Part shown: positions 33,506 through 40,488 of the stretch, one piece after another
How positions within the stretch are numbered: position 1 is the stretch's first letter
How the letters are laid out: the number at the start of each line of letters is the position of its first letter
Assembly: GCA_002280405.1 (NCBI GenBank)
Contig: NCDY01000001.1
Coordinates: 1-49,215 of the forward strand
Source: Rhodobacterales bacterium 32-66-9
Lineage (GTDB): Bacteria; Pseudomonadota; Alphaproteobacteria; Rhodobacterales; Rhodobacteraceae
Length of the DNA: 49,215 nucleotides
Reading direction: 5' to 3'
Made by a program: the position numbers and the translations under genes
The notes under the pieces: generated by a model
What the model was told of the DNA's origin: nothing
Databases searched by the model: none
The model's input: the letters and a program-made list of their open reading frames with translations, nothing else

Positions 33506-33859
33506 ATGGCCGACGTGACCATCAAGGCGGCCTATGGGTCGGTCGTCGAGGATGAAGGCCATCTCTTCGTCGGCTTTGCCGAGGGCGAGGACGAAGAGGA
33601 CGGCTATGCGATGTTCCGCCAGGCTGTCACCGGCGGGCCGGTCCGGTTCGAGGTCAATGACGAGGCCTTCGGGGCGGAAGACGCGGTCGAATCGGTTGTG
33701 TTCGGTCCCCGGGGCTTCGAGGTGACGATCAGCCCGGCAAAGCGCGCGGCCTTCGGCTTTGCCGCGACTGTTGCGGTCAGGGTCGGGCCCCGCTGCGAAG
33801 ATGGACCGGAGGCGCTGTCGGCGCTGAAGGGACTGCTTGGGCCGCTCTGTCGGGAATAG
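33506..33859 (+). CDS. Small acidic protein, unknown function
   Basis: This 117-residue protein, MADVTIKAAYGSVVEDEGHLF with the acidic run GEDEEDGYAMF, has mostly beta-type pattern (GPVRFEVNDEAFGAED, FGPRGFEVTISP). No named domain is recognised. Its start lies 2 bp after the hemF stop, so the two are probably co-transcribed. Confidence 0.65.
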   Translation: MADVTIKAAYGSVVEDEGHLFVGFAEGEDEEDGYAMFRQAVTGGPVRFEVNDEAFGAEDAVESVVFGPRGFEVTISPAKRAAFGFAATVAVRVGPRCEDGPEALSALKGLLGPLCRE

Positions 33860-33875
33860 CTCGTCCTGCGTCTTC

Positions 33876-33915
33876 GACTTCGCCTCGCGACCGGTCCGCG
33901 ACGAGGGACGAAGTC
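33876..33915. terminator. Bidirectional terminator-like hairpin between convergent genes
   Basis: A long imperfect inverted repeat: GACTTCG at 33876-33882 pairs with CGAAGTC at 33909-33915, and inner CTCGCGACC/GGTCCGCGACGAG arms extend the stem. It lies between a plus-strand gene ending at 33859 and a minus-strand gene ending at 33914. There is no strong T-run on either side. Confidence 0.5.
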
Positions 33916-34189
33916 ACCGAGGAGCCTTCGCGCGGGACCAGACCGCGTGGCGGATGCGGGCAACCTTGTAGGCGTCGAACACGGCCATGGCCCAGACGAA
34001 CAGCCCGCCGGCGATCTTGCCGACGAACGATACCTCCGGTGCCGCGGTCTTCAGCGTAAAGGCGCCAAGCAGGATCGCGAAGCAGACGAAGATCAGCCCG
34101 CGCACCGGTTGGCGGTTCAGGACCTGCCCCATGCCGGGAAGGATGATCGCGACGGCAAGGACGAGATAGGGGTTCAGGGGCGATTTCAT
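33914..34189 (-). CDS. Small membrane protein, unknown function
   Basis: This 91-residue protein has about three hydrophobic segments (LVLAVAIILPGMGQVLN, GLIFVCFAILLGAFTL, IAGGLFVWAMAVFDAY) and a basic C-terminus. The PGMGQVLNRQPVRGL block is common in small TM2-like or DUF5683-like membrane proteins. The ATG at 34189 overlaps the stop of the upstream gene (ATGA). Function is unknown. Confidence 0.7.
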   Translation of the reverse strand: MKSPLNPYLVLAVAIILPGMGQVLNRQPVRGLIFVCFAILLGAFTLKTAAPEVSFVGKIAGGLFVWAMAVFDAYKVARIRHAVWSRAKAPR

Positions 34190-34860
34190 CCGGGATCCTT
34201 CAAGGACAGCACATCCTGTCGGATCGCGGCCAGCCTGTCGAGGAGCGGCCCCAGCCGCCCGCTGGGCAGGGGGGAGCGGCCCAGCTCGGCCTCGCGGAAG
34301 ATGAGATAGCGGCCCCGGTCTGCCTCTTCGGCCAGCACGACGATGCGCAGGCCCTTGGGCGAGAGGACAAGCTCCTTGACCTGCGGGTCGCGGAACAGGA
34401 CGGCGTGGCGAGCGATGAGGTCCGCAGGCGGGACGCGGGTGGCGTCATCGCTGCGGATGGCGATGTGCTTCGGCAGATCGGGCGGGGTCGGCAGCGATTG
34501 CGGCAGGGTGGCGAATCGGGTGAAGGGCTCGTTCCCGGAAGGCCGGGCCAGAAGGTCGAGGGTGGCCTCCAGTGGCAATGCCTCGGGCAGGGTGACAAGC
34601 AGCCAGAGCGCGGGCAGCTTGCGGAAGGTCAGCGTGTCGGGGATCGCCTGCAGATCAAAGGCCAGGCCCGCGCGGCGGCCGGTCATCCTGGGGAAGCCGG
34701 TCGGCTGCAGCCGGGTCTCGCCGCCGTCGAAAAGCGGTTTGACGGCATCGAAATAGCCGGCGCGGGTCGCCGCGCGCTGCCGGCTTTCGCGGTGAAGGCG
34801 AAAGGCAAGCCAGACTCCGAGGGCGGCGAGGCCGAGGCCAAGGGGGAAAAGCGGGGACAT
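34186..34860 (-). CDS. Membrane-anchored protein, unknown function
   Basis: This 224-residue protein has one N-terminal membrane helix (LFPLGLGLAALGVWLAF), a basic stop-transfer (RLHRESRQR) and a soluble domain with alternating strands (LWLLVTLPEALPLEATLDLLA; LRIVVLAEEADRGRYLIFREAELG). No catalytic motif is recognised. It is translationally coupled to the small membrane protein gene downstream, so the pair may work together. It is separated from the permease operon upstream by a terminator. Confidence 0.7.
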   Translation of the reverse strand: MSPLFPLGLGLAALGVWLAFRLHRESRQRAATRAGYFDAVKPLFDGGETRLQPTGFPRMTGRRAGLAFDLQAIPDTLTFRKLPALWLLVTLPEALPLEATLDLLARPSGNEPFTRFATLPQSLPTPPDLPKHIAIRSDDATRVPPADLIARHAVLFRDPQVKELVLSPKGLRIVVLAEEADRGRYLIFREAELGRSPLPSGRLGPLLDRLAAIRQDVLSLKDPG

Positions 34861-34863
34861 CGG

Positions 34864-34891
34864 GAAAGGCCCGCCCCGTGCGGGACGGGCC
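34864..34891 (-). terminator. Intrinsic terminator after the permease operon
   Basis: Read on the minus strand, a GC-rich stem GGCCCG-CCCG / CGGG-CGGGCC (34868-34891, one mismatch, TG loop) is followed by TTTCCC. It lies 9 bp after the APC permease stop. Confidence 0.65.
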
Positions 34892-34899
34892 GCCTGGCC

Positions 34900-36336
34900 T
34901 CAGTAGCCCAGCGGTTTCGGCCAGGGCATGGTGAACTGCGCCCCCCGGTTCACAAAGCGGTAGCGCCAGAAGTGGAACCACAGCGAGACGACGATGTAGA
35001 AGCCGATCATCGCGACAAGCTGGGTGCCATAGCCCAGGAACACCGCGAAGAAGGTCACGCCGCACAGCGTCAGCAGCGTGATCGCCGGGACCGGGTGGAA
35101 CGGATGTTCATAGCCGCGCTTGATCGAGTGCAAGGGCCATTTGCGCCGGAACAGGATGATGTTGAGCGGCATGAAGGTATAGCCCAGGAGGCCCGAGAGG
35201 ATCGAGAAGGTGATCACCTGGTCCAGCGGCGCGCCGAGGGCAAAGATCAGCGCGATCGGGACCAGGAAGACGATCGACCGGTAGGGTGTGCGATACTTCG
35301 GATGCACGGCACCGAACCAGCCCGGCAGATACTTGTCGCGGCCCATCGCGAACCAGGCGCGGCTGGCGTCGTTGATGCAGCCGTTGGCGCTGGCAAGCGT
35401 GGCGAAAAGCGTTCCGAAGCCCAGAAGCCAGACCAGTGCGGTCGAGCCGGACAGGCGCGCGGTGTCGAAAAGCGGCGCCACCGAGCCGTTGACCCCGTCG
35501 CCCAGGTATTCCCACGGCAGGACGCCAGAGGAGACATACCAGGTGAGCGTTGCCGCGATGAGCAGCGTCATGATCCCGGCCAGCGTGCCGAACGGCAGCG
35601 CGCGGGCGGGGGAGCGGACCTCTTCGGCGGCCTGCGTGGTGCCCTCGATGCCAAGGTAGTACCAAAGGCCGAAGTGCATGGCCGCAAGAATGCCGATCCA
35701 GCCGTAGGGCAGTTCGTGGCCTTCGAACAGCGCGGCGTGCTGCATGATCCCGCCACCCGCGATGCCGGACGTGGCAAGGAAAAGAACGAGGATCGCGATG
35801 AACGCGAAGGCGGTGATCACCAGGTTGAAGGTCAGCGTGGCCAGAACCCCGCGATAGTTCAGCCAGGCCAGGAACATGATGACGAGGATGATGAAGGGAC
35901 GCTGGTCCAGCGGCGCCTGATACCCGGCCATCGAGGCCACCACCGAAAAGAGATACCCCGCCGTGATCGCGTTCGCCGCCTCCAGCATCGTGTAGGCGAA
36001 GACGAGGTAAAGCCCGACGTTGAACGCCATCAAGGGTCCGATGATGTGCTTGGCCTGGGTGTATTGCCCGCCGGCCGAGGCGACGGTCGAAGTGACCTCC
36101 GAATCGATCATCGCGACGCAGGTGTAAAGGATCCCCGCGAACCAGCAGGCGATGAGGGCCGCATAGGCCCCGCCCTTGCCGACGGCGAAGTTCCAGCCCA
36201 TGTATTCGCCGACCAGCACGATGCCGACGCCCAGCGCCCAGACGTGGGCGGGGCCAAGCACGCGCAGAAGCCCGACCTTGGTGCCGTGCGGCCCCATGCC
36301 GTCCATGGTTTTCGAGGTGATATCGACGTCGGTCAT
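34900..36336 (-). CDS. APC-superfamily permease (amino acid/amine, ethanolamine-permease-like)
   Basis: This 478-residue protein has ~12 membrane helices. The first-helix region LRVLGPAHVWALGVGIVLVGEYMGWNFAVGKGG and SAGGQYTQAKHIIGP match APC transporters of the EAT (ethanolamine) type. It ends with a helix and a short tail (PWPKPLGY). It is the last of four overlapping or abutting minus-strand genes, after three tiny membrane proteins, divergent from mgsA. Beside the methylamine genes, a role in taking up a methylated amine, N-methylglutamate or glutamate-like compound is plausible. The substrate cannot be read from the sequence. Confidence 0.88.
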   Translation of the reverse strand: MTDVDITSKTMDGMGPHGTKVGLLRVLGPAHVWALGVGIVLVGEYMGWNFAVGKGGAYAALIACWFAGILYTCVAMIDSEVTSTVASAGGQYTQAKHIIGPLMAFNVGLYLVFAYTMLEAANAITAGYLFSVVASMAGYQAPLDQRPFIILVIMFLAWLNYRGVLATLTFNLVITAFAFIAILVLFLATSGIAGGGIMQHAALFEGHELPYGWIGILAAMHFGLWYYLGIEGTTQAAEEVRSPARALPFGTLAGIMTLLIAATLTWYVSSGVLPWEYLGDGVNGSVAPLFDTARLSGSTALVWLLGFGTLFATLASANGCINDASRAWFAMGRDKYLPGWFGAVHPKYRTPYRSIVFLVPIALIFALGAPLDQVITFSILSGLLGYTFMPLNIILFRRKWPLHSIKRGYEHPFHPVPAITLLTLCGVTFFAVFLGYGTQLVAMIGFYIVVSLWFHFWRYRFVNRGAQFTMPWPKPLGY

Positions 36337-36506
36337 GATTTCACCTTGTGCTCTTCGGCCATGGCCTCAAGCTCGCCTTCGCGCGATGAGGTCAGGACGT
36401 CTTCCGAATAGCTCGAGTCGGTCTTCAGCCAGTCGATGGCCATGTGCAGGCCGAAGGCGACGGAAAGTCCCCAGGCCGCGTATTCAAGCCAGTTCCAGAG
36501 ATCCAT
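36333..36506 (-). CDS. Tiny one-helix membrane protein beside APC permease
   Basis: This 57-residue protein, MDLWNWLEYAAWGLSVAFGL, is one membrane helix, followed by an acidic C-terminus (SREGELEAMAEEHKVKS). The ATG at 36506 has GGGGAG upstream. Its stop overlaps the permease ATG (ATGA), which is strong support for a real gene. No family is recognised. A small accessory subunit of the permease is the natural guess. Confidence 0.75.
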   Translation of the reverse strand: MDLWNWLEYAAWGLSVAFGLHMAIDWLKTDSSYSEDVLTSSREGELEAMAEEHKVKS

Positions 36507-36510
36507 CGGC

Positions 36511-36888
36511 TTACTCCCCGAATTTTTCGGCAATGACCTCGCGGTATTCCACTTCGGAAAACCGCAGGATCAGGAAATAGTAGAGCAGGATGACCGCGAT
36601 CATGGTCAGCAGGGCGGTGATCGAGAAGGAATAGTCGAACCGCGCCAGGATCAGGTCGTGCGCCGCCTCGGGCGTGTAGCCAAGCGCCTCATATTGGGCA
36701 GCCTGTGCTGGGGTCTGGCCAAGCGTTTCCCAGGTCGGGTTCGCGACCGGGGTCTCGACCGATTTGGCTGCGCCCGCAAGGCCCAGCCACAGCGGCACGA
36801 ACAGCGCGCCGACGGTCAGGATGACAAGCACGATCACGTCGATCAGCTGGCTGGCCCTGCCTTGCTTCGGGGGTGTGTAATGCGCCAT
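36511..36888 (-). CDS. Small two-helix membrane protein, unknown family
   Basis: This 125-residue protein has hydrophobic helices at about 16-40 (LIDVIVLVILTVGALFVPLW) and 89-108 (SITALLTMIAVILLYYFLIL). They are joined by a ~45-residue hydrophilic loop with ETLGQTPAQAAQYEALGYTP. It lies 4 bp from the tiny one-helix gene and 3 bp from the next small gene, so all are one operon. No known domain is recognised. Confidence 0.8.
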   Translation of the reverse strand: MAHYTPPKQGRASQLIDVIVLVILTVGALFVPLWLGLAGAAKSVETPVANPTWETLGQTPAQAAQYEALGYTPEAAHDLILARFDYSFSITALLTMIAVILLYYFLILRFSEVEYREVIAEKFGE

Positions 36889-36891
36889 GGC

Positions 36892-37176
36892 TCAACCCCT
36901 CCCCCGCGCTTCGTCCTGGAACTTTATGTCGAGCCCGTAGATGAAATCGCGGTCCTCGCGGTAATGGCGCAGCATGGCCAGGATTGCGGCCGTGTTGAAG
37001 ATCAACACGATCGCCCCGCCGACGAGCAGCAGGATCCTGGCAGCGCCGTTGGGCGCAAGATCCCAGGTCGCAATCGTCACGAAGATCATCGCGCACCAGA
37101 GGCCGATCACGAACGCCCATGCCACCAGCACGTCGCGTTTGTGCATCGCCTCAATCCGCTGATTAAGGTCAACCAC
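36892..37176 (-). CDS. Small two-helix membrane protein, GTG start
   Basis: This 94-residue protein starts at the GTG at 37176 behind an excellent AGGGAGG; a long upstream extension would run through the mgsA promoter and is rejected. Helices lie at ~17-37 (LVAWAFVIGLWCAMIFVTIAT) and ~47-67 (ARILLLVGGAIVLIFNTAAIL). Its C-terminus is charged: RHYREDRDFIYGLDIKFQDE. It is the first gene of the permease operon and lies head to head with mgsA, 247 bp apart. Confidence 0.8.
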   Translation of the reverse strand: MVDLNQRIEAMHKRDVLVAWAFVIGLWCAMIFVTIATWDLAPNGAARILLLVGGAIVLIFNTAAILAMLRHYREDRDFIYGLDIKFQDEARGRG

Positions 37177-37277
37177 GTTTCCCTCCCTTGGGCGCTTGTT
37201 CTTGTCCGCGCGACGGGGCCCGGCCGTCATTTCCCTGCGCGGCAATATTTTTTCCTCAGGGAAAGCCACCTGCGACA

Positions 37278-37289
37278 TTCTGTCAAGAA
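37278..37289. promoter_or_regulatory. Palindromic motif TTCTGTCAAGAA upstream of mgsA
   Basis: This 12-bp near-palindrome (TTCT-GTCA-AGAA) recurs with one change as TTCTGACAAGAA upstream of dmmD (46540-46551). It is a candidate site for a shared regulator of methylated-amine genes, or for control of the divergent permease operon. Confidence 0.4.
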
Positions 37290-37310
37290 AAACCGCATCT
37301 GGCTGAAGTC

Positions 37311-37334
37311 TGGGCAGCGTTTTGGGCAGCGTTT
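37311..37334. repeat. Two tandem copies of a 12-bp sequence in the mgsA promoter region
   Basis: TGGGCAGCGTTT is present twice, back to back and perfect, 30-55 bp upstream of the likely -35 box. It could be a regulator site or a simple slippage duplication. Confidence 0.6.
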
Positions 37335-37365
37335 TTCCCGACAGGTGAAATTTGTTTCTCGACAG

Positions 37366-37394
37366 TTGATGAACCGCGGAGACGGTGCTAGCGT
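37366..37394 (+). promoter_or_regulatory. Possible sigma-70 promoter of mgsA
   Basis: TTGATG (37366-37371), 17-base spacer, TAGCGT (37389-37394). The -10 is weak but the spacing is right. The ribosome site AGGAGG follows at 37411-37416. Confidence 0.3.
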
Positions 37395-37423
37395 CGGGCA
37401 AACCACACCAAGGAGGCGAATCC

Positions 37424-38320
37424 ATGTGCGGCATCGTTGGACTGTTCCTGAAGGACCCCAAACTGGAGCCGCAGCTTGGCGCCATGCTGACGGACATGCT
37501 GATCACGATGACCGACCGCGGCCCCGATTCCGCGGGCATCGCGATCTATGGCGGGGCAAGGGACGGGCTTGGCAAGCTGACAGTCCAGTCATCCGACCCG
37601 GGGCGCGACTTCAAGGACCTGGACGGCGATCTGCATGACGCCATCGGCCAGCCGGTCGCCATGCGGGTGAAATCGACCCATGCCGTCCTCGAGGTTCCGC
37701 TGGATCAGATGGAGGCCGCGCGCTCCGCCCTGGCGCACCTGCGCCCCGGCGTTAAGGTGATGAGCGCGGGCGACAGTATCGAGATCTTCAAGGAAGTCGG
37801 CCTGCCGAAGGACGTGGCCGCCCGCTTTGACGTGGCCAGGATGAAGGGCACCCACGGCATCGGCCACACCCGGATGGCCACCGAATCCGCCGTGACCACG
37901 ATGGGCGCGCATCCGTTTTCCACCGGGGCCGACCAGTGCCTTGTCCACAACGGCAGCCTGTCGAATCACAACGGCGTCCGGCGCGAGCTGAAGCACCTCG
38001 GCATGACCTTCGAAACCGAGAACGACACCGAGGTCGCTGCCGCCTTCATCAGCCACAAGCTGCATGACGGCGAGCCGCTGGGCCGGGCGCTGGAGGCGAC
38101 GCTGACCGACCTTGACGGCTTCTTCACCTTCGTCGTCGGCACCAGGAACGGGTTTGGCGTGGTCCGCGACCCCATCGCCTGCAAGCCCGCCGTGATGGCC
38201 GAAACGGATGCCTACGTCGCTTTCGGCAGCGAGTATCGGGCGCTCGTGAACCTGCCCGGCATCGAGACTGCCCGCGTCTGGGAACCCGAGCCCGCCACCG
38301 TCTATTTCTGGGAGCGTTGA
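37424..38320 (+). CDS. mgsA: N-methylglutamate synthase subunit A (class II glutamine amidotransferase)
   Basis: This 298-residue Ntn-type glutaminase domain begins MCGIVGLFLKDP, so Cys2 becomes the catalytic N-terminal nucleophile after Met removal. Further blocks are TMTDRGPDSAG, GIGHTRMATES, CLVHNGSLSNHNGVR, ENDTEVAAAFI and LDGFFTFVVGTR, all matching the GltB-type amidotransferase. With MgsB and MgsC it forms the enzyme that makes N-methyl-L-glutamate from gamma-glutamylmethylamide and 2-oxoglutarate/glutamate in the indirect methylamine pathway. The ATG at 37424 has AGGAGG at 37411. mgsB begins at the base after its stop. Confidence 0.93.
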   Translation: MCGIVGLFLKDPKLEPQLGAMLTDMLITMTDRGPDSAGIAIYGGARDGLGKLTVQSSDPGRDFKDLDGDLHDAIGQPVAMRVKSTHAVLEVPLDQMEAARSALAHLRPGVKVMSAGDSIEIFKEVGLPKDVAARFDVARMKGTHGIGHTRMATESAVTTMGAHPFSTGADQCLVHNGSLSNHNGVRRELKHLGMTFETENDTEVAAAFISHKLHDGEPLGRALEATLTDLDGFFTFVVGTRNGFGVVRDPIACKPAVMAETDAYVAFGSEYRALVNLPGIETARVWEPEPATVYFWER

Positions 38321-39010
38321 ATGCAGAGTTTCGATCTGGGGAAAGAGGGCCTCCGGGCGCTCAATTCGGCGCTGCATGCGCTGAAGGGCCAGACCAACAT
38401 GACCGCCTGGGAGGTGATCAACCCGAAGGGCGCGCATGCGATCGCGGCCGGAGTCGATGCGCCGGTGGACATCACGGTGCGCGGGTCCACCGGCTATTAC
38501 TGCGCGGGCATGAACAAGCAGGCGACGATCCGCATCAAGGGCTCTGCCGGGCCGGGGGTCGCGGAAAACATGATGTCCGGGACAGTGATCATCGACGGGG
38601 ACGCCAGCCAGTATGCCGGAGCAACGGGTCGGGGCGGCCTTCTGGTGATCAAGGGCAACGCCAGCAGCCGCTGCGGGATTTCGATGAAGGGCATCGACAT
38701 CGTGGTGCATGGCAACATCGGCCACATGTCCTGCTTCATGGCGCAGTCGGGCAACATCGTCGTCCTTGGCAATGCCGGTGAGGCGCTGGGCGACAGCCTG
38801 TACGAAGCGCGGCTGTTCGTGCGCGGCTCGGTGAAGTCGCTGGGCGCGGACTGCATCGAGAAGGAGATGCGGCCGGAACACATCGCTCTGCTAGCGGGCC
38901 TCTTGAAGCGCGGCGAAGCGGACGGCAAGGCCAGGCCCGAAGAGTTCCGCCGCTACGGCTCGGCCCGGAAGCTGTACACCTTCAACATCGACAACGCGTC
39001 GGCCTACTGA
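38321..39010 (+). CDS. mgsB: N-methylglutamate synthase subunit B (GltB C-terminal beta-helix domain)
   Basis: This 229-residue protein has the repeated Gly-rich beta-helix of the glutamate-synthase GXGXG domain: AGMNKQATIRIKGSAGPGV, SGTVIIDGDASQYAGATGRGG, KGNASSRCGISMKG and GNIGHMSCFMAQSGN. It is the structural subunit linking the amidotransferase (MgsA) and FMN synthase (MgsC) parts. In ordinary glutamate synthase these three parts are one polypeptide; here, as in other methylotrophs, they are split into three genes. It is followed by paired palindromes before mgsC. Confidence 0.93.
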   Translation: MQSFDLGKEGLRALNSALHALKGQTNMTAWEVINPKGAHAIAAGVDAPVDITVRGSTGYYCAGMNKQATIRIKGSAGPGVAENMMSGTVIIDGDASQYAGATGRGGLLVIKGNASSRCGISMKGIDIVVHGNIGHMSCFMAQSGNIVVLGNAGEALGDSLYEARLFVRGSVKSLGADCIEKEMRPEHIALLAGLLKRGEADGKARPEEFRRYGSARKLYTFNIDNASAY

Positions 39011-39035
39011 TGCGCGACCTTGATCCCAGGAGGCC

Positions 39036-39081
39036 GCAAATCTTTTCGAAAAGATTTGCAAGAGTTTTCGAAAACTCTTGC
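39036..39081 (+). repeat. Two overlapping 24-bp perfect palindromes between mgsB and mgsC
   Basis: Palindrome 1 spans 39036-39059 (GCAAATCT-TTTCGAAA-AGATTTGC) and palindrome 2 spans 39058-39081 (GCAAGAGT-TTTCGAAA-ACTCTTGC). They share the GC at 39058-39059 and the same TTTTCGAAAA core. Each would form a strong RNA hairpin. They resemble TTTTCGAAAA-type intergenic repeats of Rhodobacterales (recalled, not searched). Possible roles are mRNA processing or attenuation within the operon. Confidence 0.85.
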
Positions 39082-39110
39082 CCCACCCCAACCGCCGCGA
39101 CAGGTGCCGA

Positions 39111-40439
39111 ATGACCGATTTCCCCCGGACCCCGCCCCGCTTTTCGGCCACTTTCACCCCTGCGGTGAACGCCGAAATCCGCCGCGCCGCTGCGACCGGC
39201 ATCTATGACATCCGCGGCGGCGGCACCAAGCGGCACCTGCCGCATTTCGATGACCTGTTGTTCCTTGGTGCCTCGATCAGTCGCTACCCGCTGGAAGGCT
39301 ACCGCGAGAAATGCGCGACCGATGTCTGGCTGGGCACGCGGCACGCGAAAAAGCCGATCCATCTGGAGATTCCGGTGACGATTGCGGGGATGAGCTTTGG
39401 GGCGTTGTCCGGGCCGGCGAAAGAGGCTTTGGGACGCGGCGCTTCGGCGGCGGGAACCTCGACCACCACCGGCGACGGCGGGATGACCGAGGAGGAGCGC
39501 GGCCATTCTAAAACGCTGGTCTATCAGTATCTGCCCAGCCGCTACGGGATGAACCCCGACGACCTGCGCCGCGCCGATGCGATCGAGATCGTCGTCGGTC
39601 AGGGCGCAAAGCCCGGCGGCGGCGGGATGCTTCTGGGCCAGAAGATCAGCGACCGCGTGGCCAACATGCGCAACCTGCCGAAAGGGATCGACCAGCGCAG
39701 CGCCTGCCGTCACCCGGACTGGACCGGGCCGGATGACCTTGAGATCAAGATCCACGAACTGCGCGAGATCACCGACTGGGAAAAGCCGATCTATGTGAAG
39801 GTCGGGGGGGCGCGACCCTACTATGACACCGCTTTGGCCGTGAAGGCCGGGGCGGATGTGGTCGTGGTGGACGGCATGCAGGGCGGCACGGCGGCGACGC
39901 AGGATGTGTTCATCGAACATGTCGGCATGCCGATCCTGGCCTGCATCCCGCAGGCGGTGAAGGCGCTGCAGGATCTGGGCATGCACCGCAAGGTGCAGCT
40001 GATCGTCTCGGGCGGGATTCGCTCGGGCGCGGACGTGGCCAAGGCCTTGGCCTTGGGCGCGGACGCGGTGGCCATCGGGACGGCGGCGTTGATCGCGCTT
40101 GGCGACAACGACCCGCGCTGGGAAGAGGACTACCAGAAGCTCGGCACCACCGCTGACGCCTATGACGATTGGCACGAGGGCCGCGACCCCGCCGGGATCA
40201 CCACGCAGGACCCCGAGCTGTCGAAACGCTTCGATCCGGTCCTCGGCGGCCGTCGGCTGAAGAACTATCTCAAGGTGATGACGCTGGAGGCGCAGACCAT
40301 CGCGCGCGCCTGCGGCAAGAACCACCTGCACAATCTGGAACCCGAGGACCTGGTCTCGTTGACCATCGAGGCGGCGGCGATGGCGGGGGTTCCCCTGGCG
40401 GGCACCAACTGGATACCGGGACGCAACGGCGGCTGGTAA
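39111..40439 (+). CDS. mgsC: N-methylglutamate synthase subunit C (FMN glutamate synthase domain)
   Basis: This 442-residue FMN- and Fe-S-dependent synthase domain of the GltB type has SRYPLEGYREKCATD, IPVTIAGMSFGALSG, TSTTTGDGGMTEEER, VGQGAKPGGGGMLLG, IYVKVGGARPYY, VDGMQGGTAATQ, LIVSGGIRSGADVAKALALGADAV and C-rich-region-like sequence after it. It carries out the reductive transfer step of N-methylglutamate formation. The ATG at 39111 is chosen; a weak CAGGTG precedes it. An earlier non-ATG start at 39078 would lie inside palindrome 2. It is followed 49 bp later by gmaS. Confidence 0.93.
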   Translation: MTDFPRTPPRFSATFTPAVNAEIRRAAATGIYDIRGGGTKRHLPHFDDLLFLGASISRYPLEGYREKCATDVWLGTRHAKKPIHLEIPVTIAGMSFGALSGPAKEALGRGASAAGTSTTTGDGGMTEEERGHSKTLVYQYLPSRYGMNPDDLRRADAIEIVVGQGAKPGGGGMLLGQKISDRVANMRNLPKGIDQRSACRHPDWTGPDDLEIKIHELREITDWEKPIYVKVGGARPYYDTALAVKAGADVVVVDGMQGGTAATQDVFIEHVGMPILACIPQAVKALQDLGMHRKVQLIVSGGIRSGADVAKALALGADAVAIGTAALIALGDNDPRWEEDYQKLGTTADAYDDWHEGRDPAGITTQDPELSKRFDPVLGGRRLKNYLKVMTLEAQTIARACGKNHLHNLEPEDLVSLTIEAAAMAGVPLAGTNWIPGRNGGW

Positions 40440-40488
40440 GGTCGCTGTCATCCAAGCAAACAACAAAAGACGGACAGGGAGTTAGACC

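Noticed and set aside
37300..37320. Possible RpoN (-24/-12) promoter before mgsA
   Set aside because: TGGC is present but the expected TTGC element at the right spacing is not; TGGGCA is found instead.
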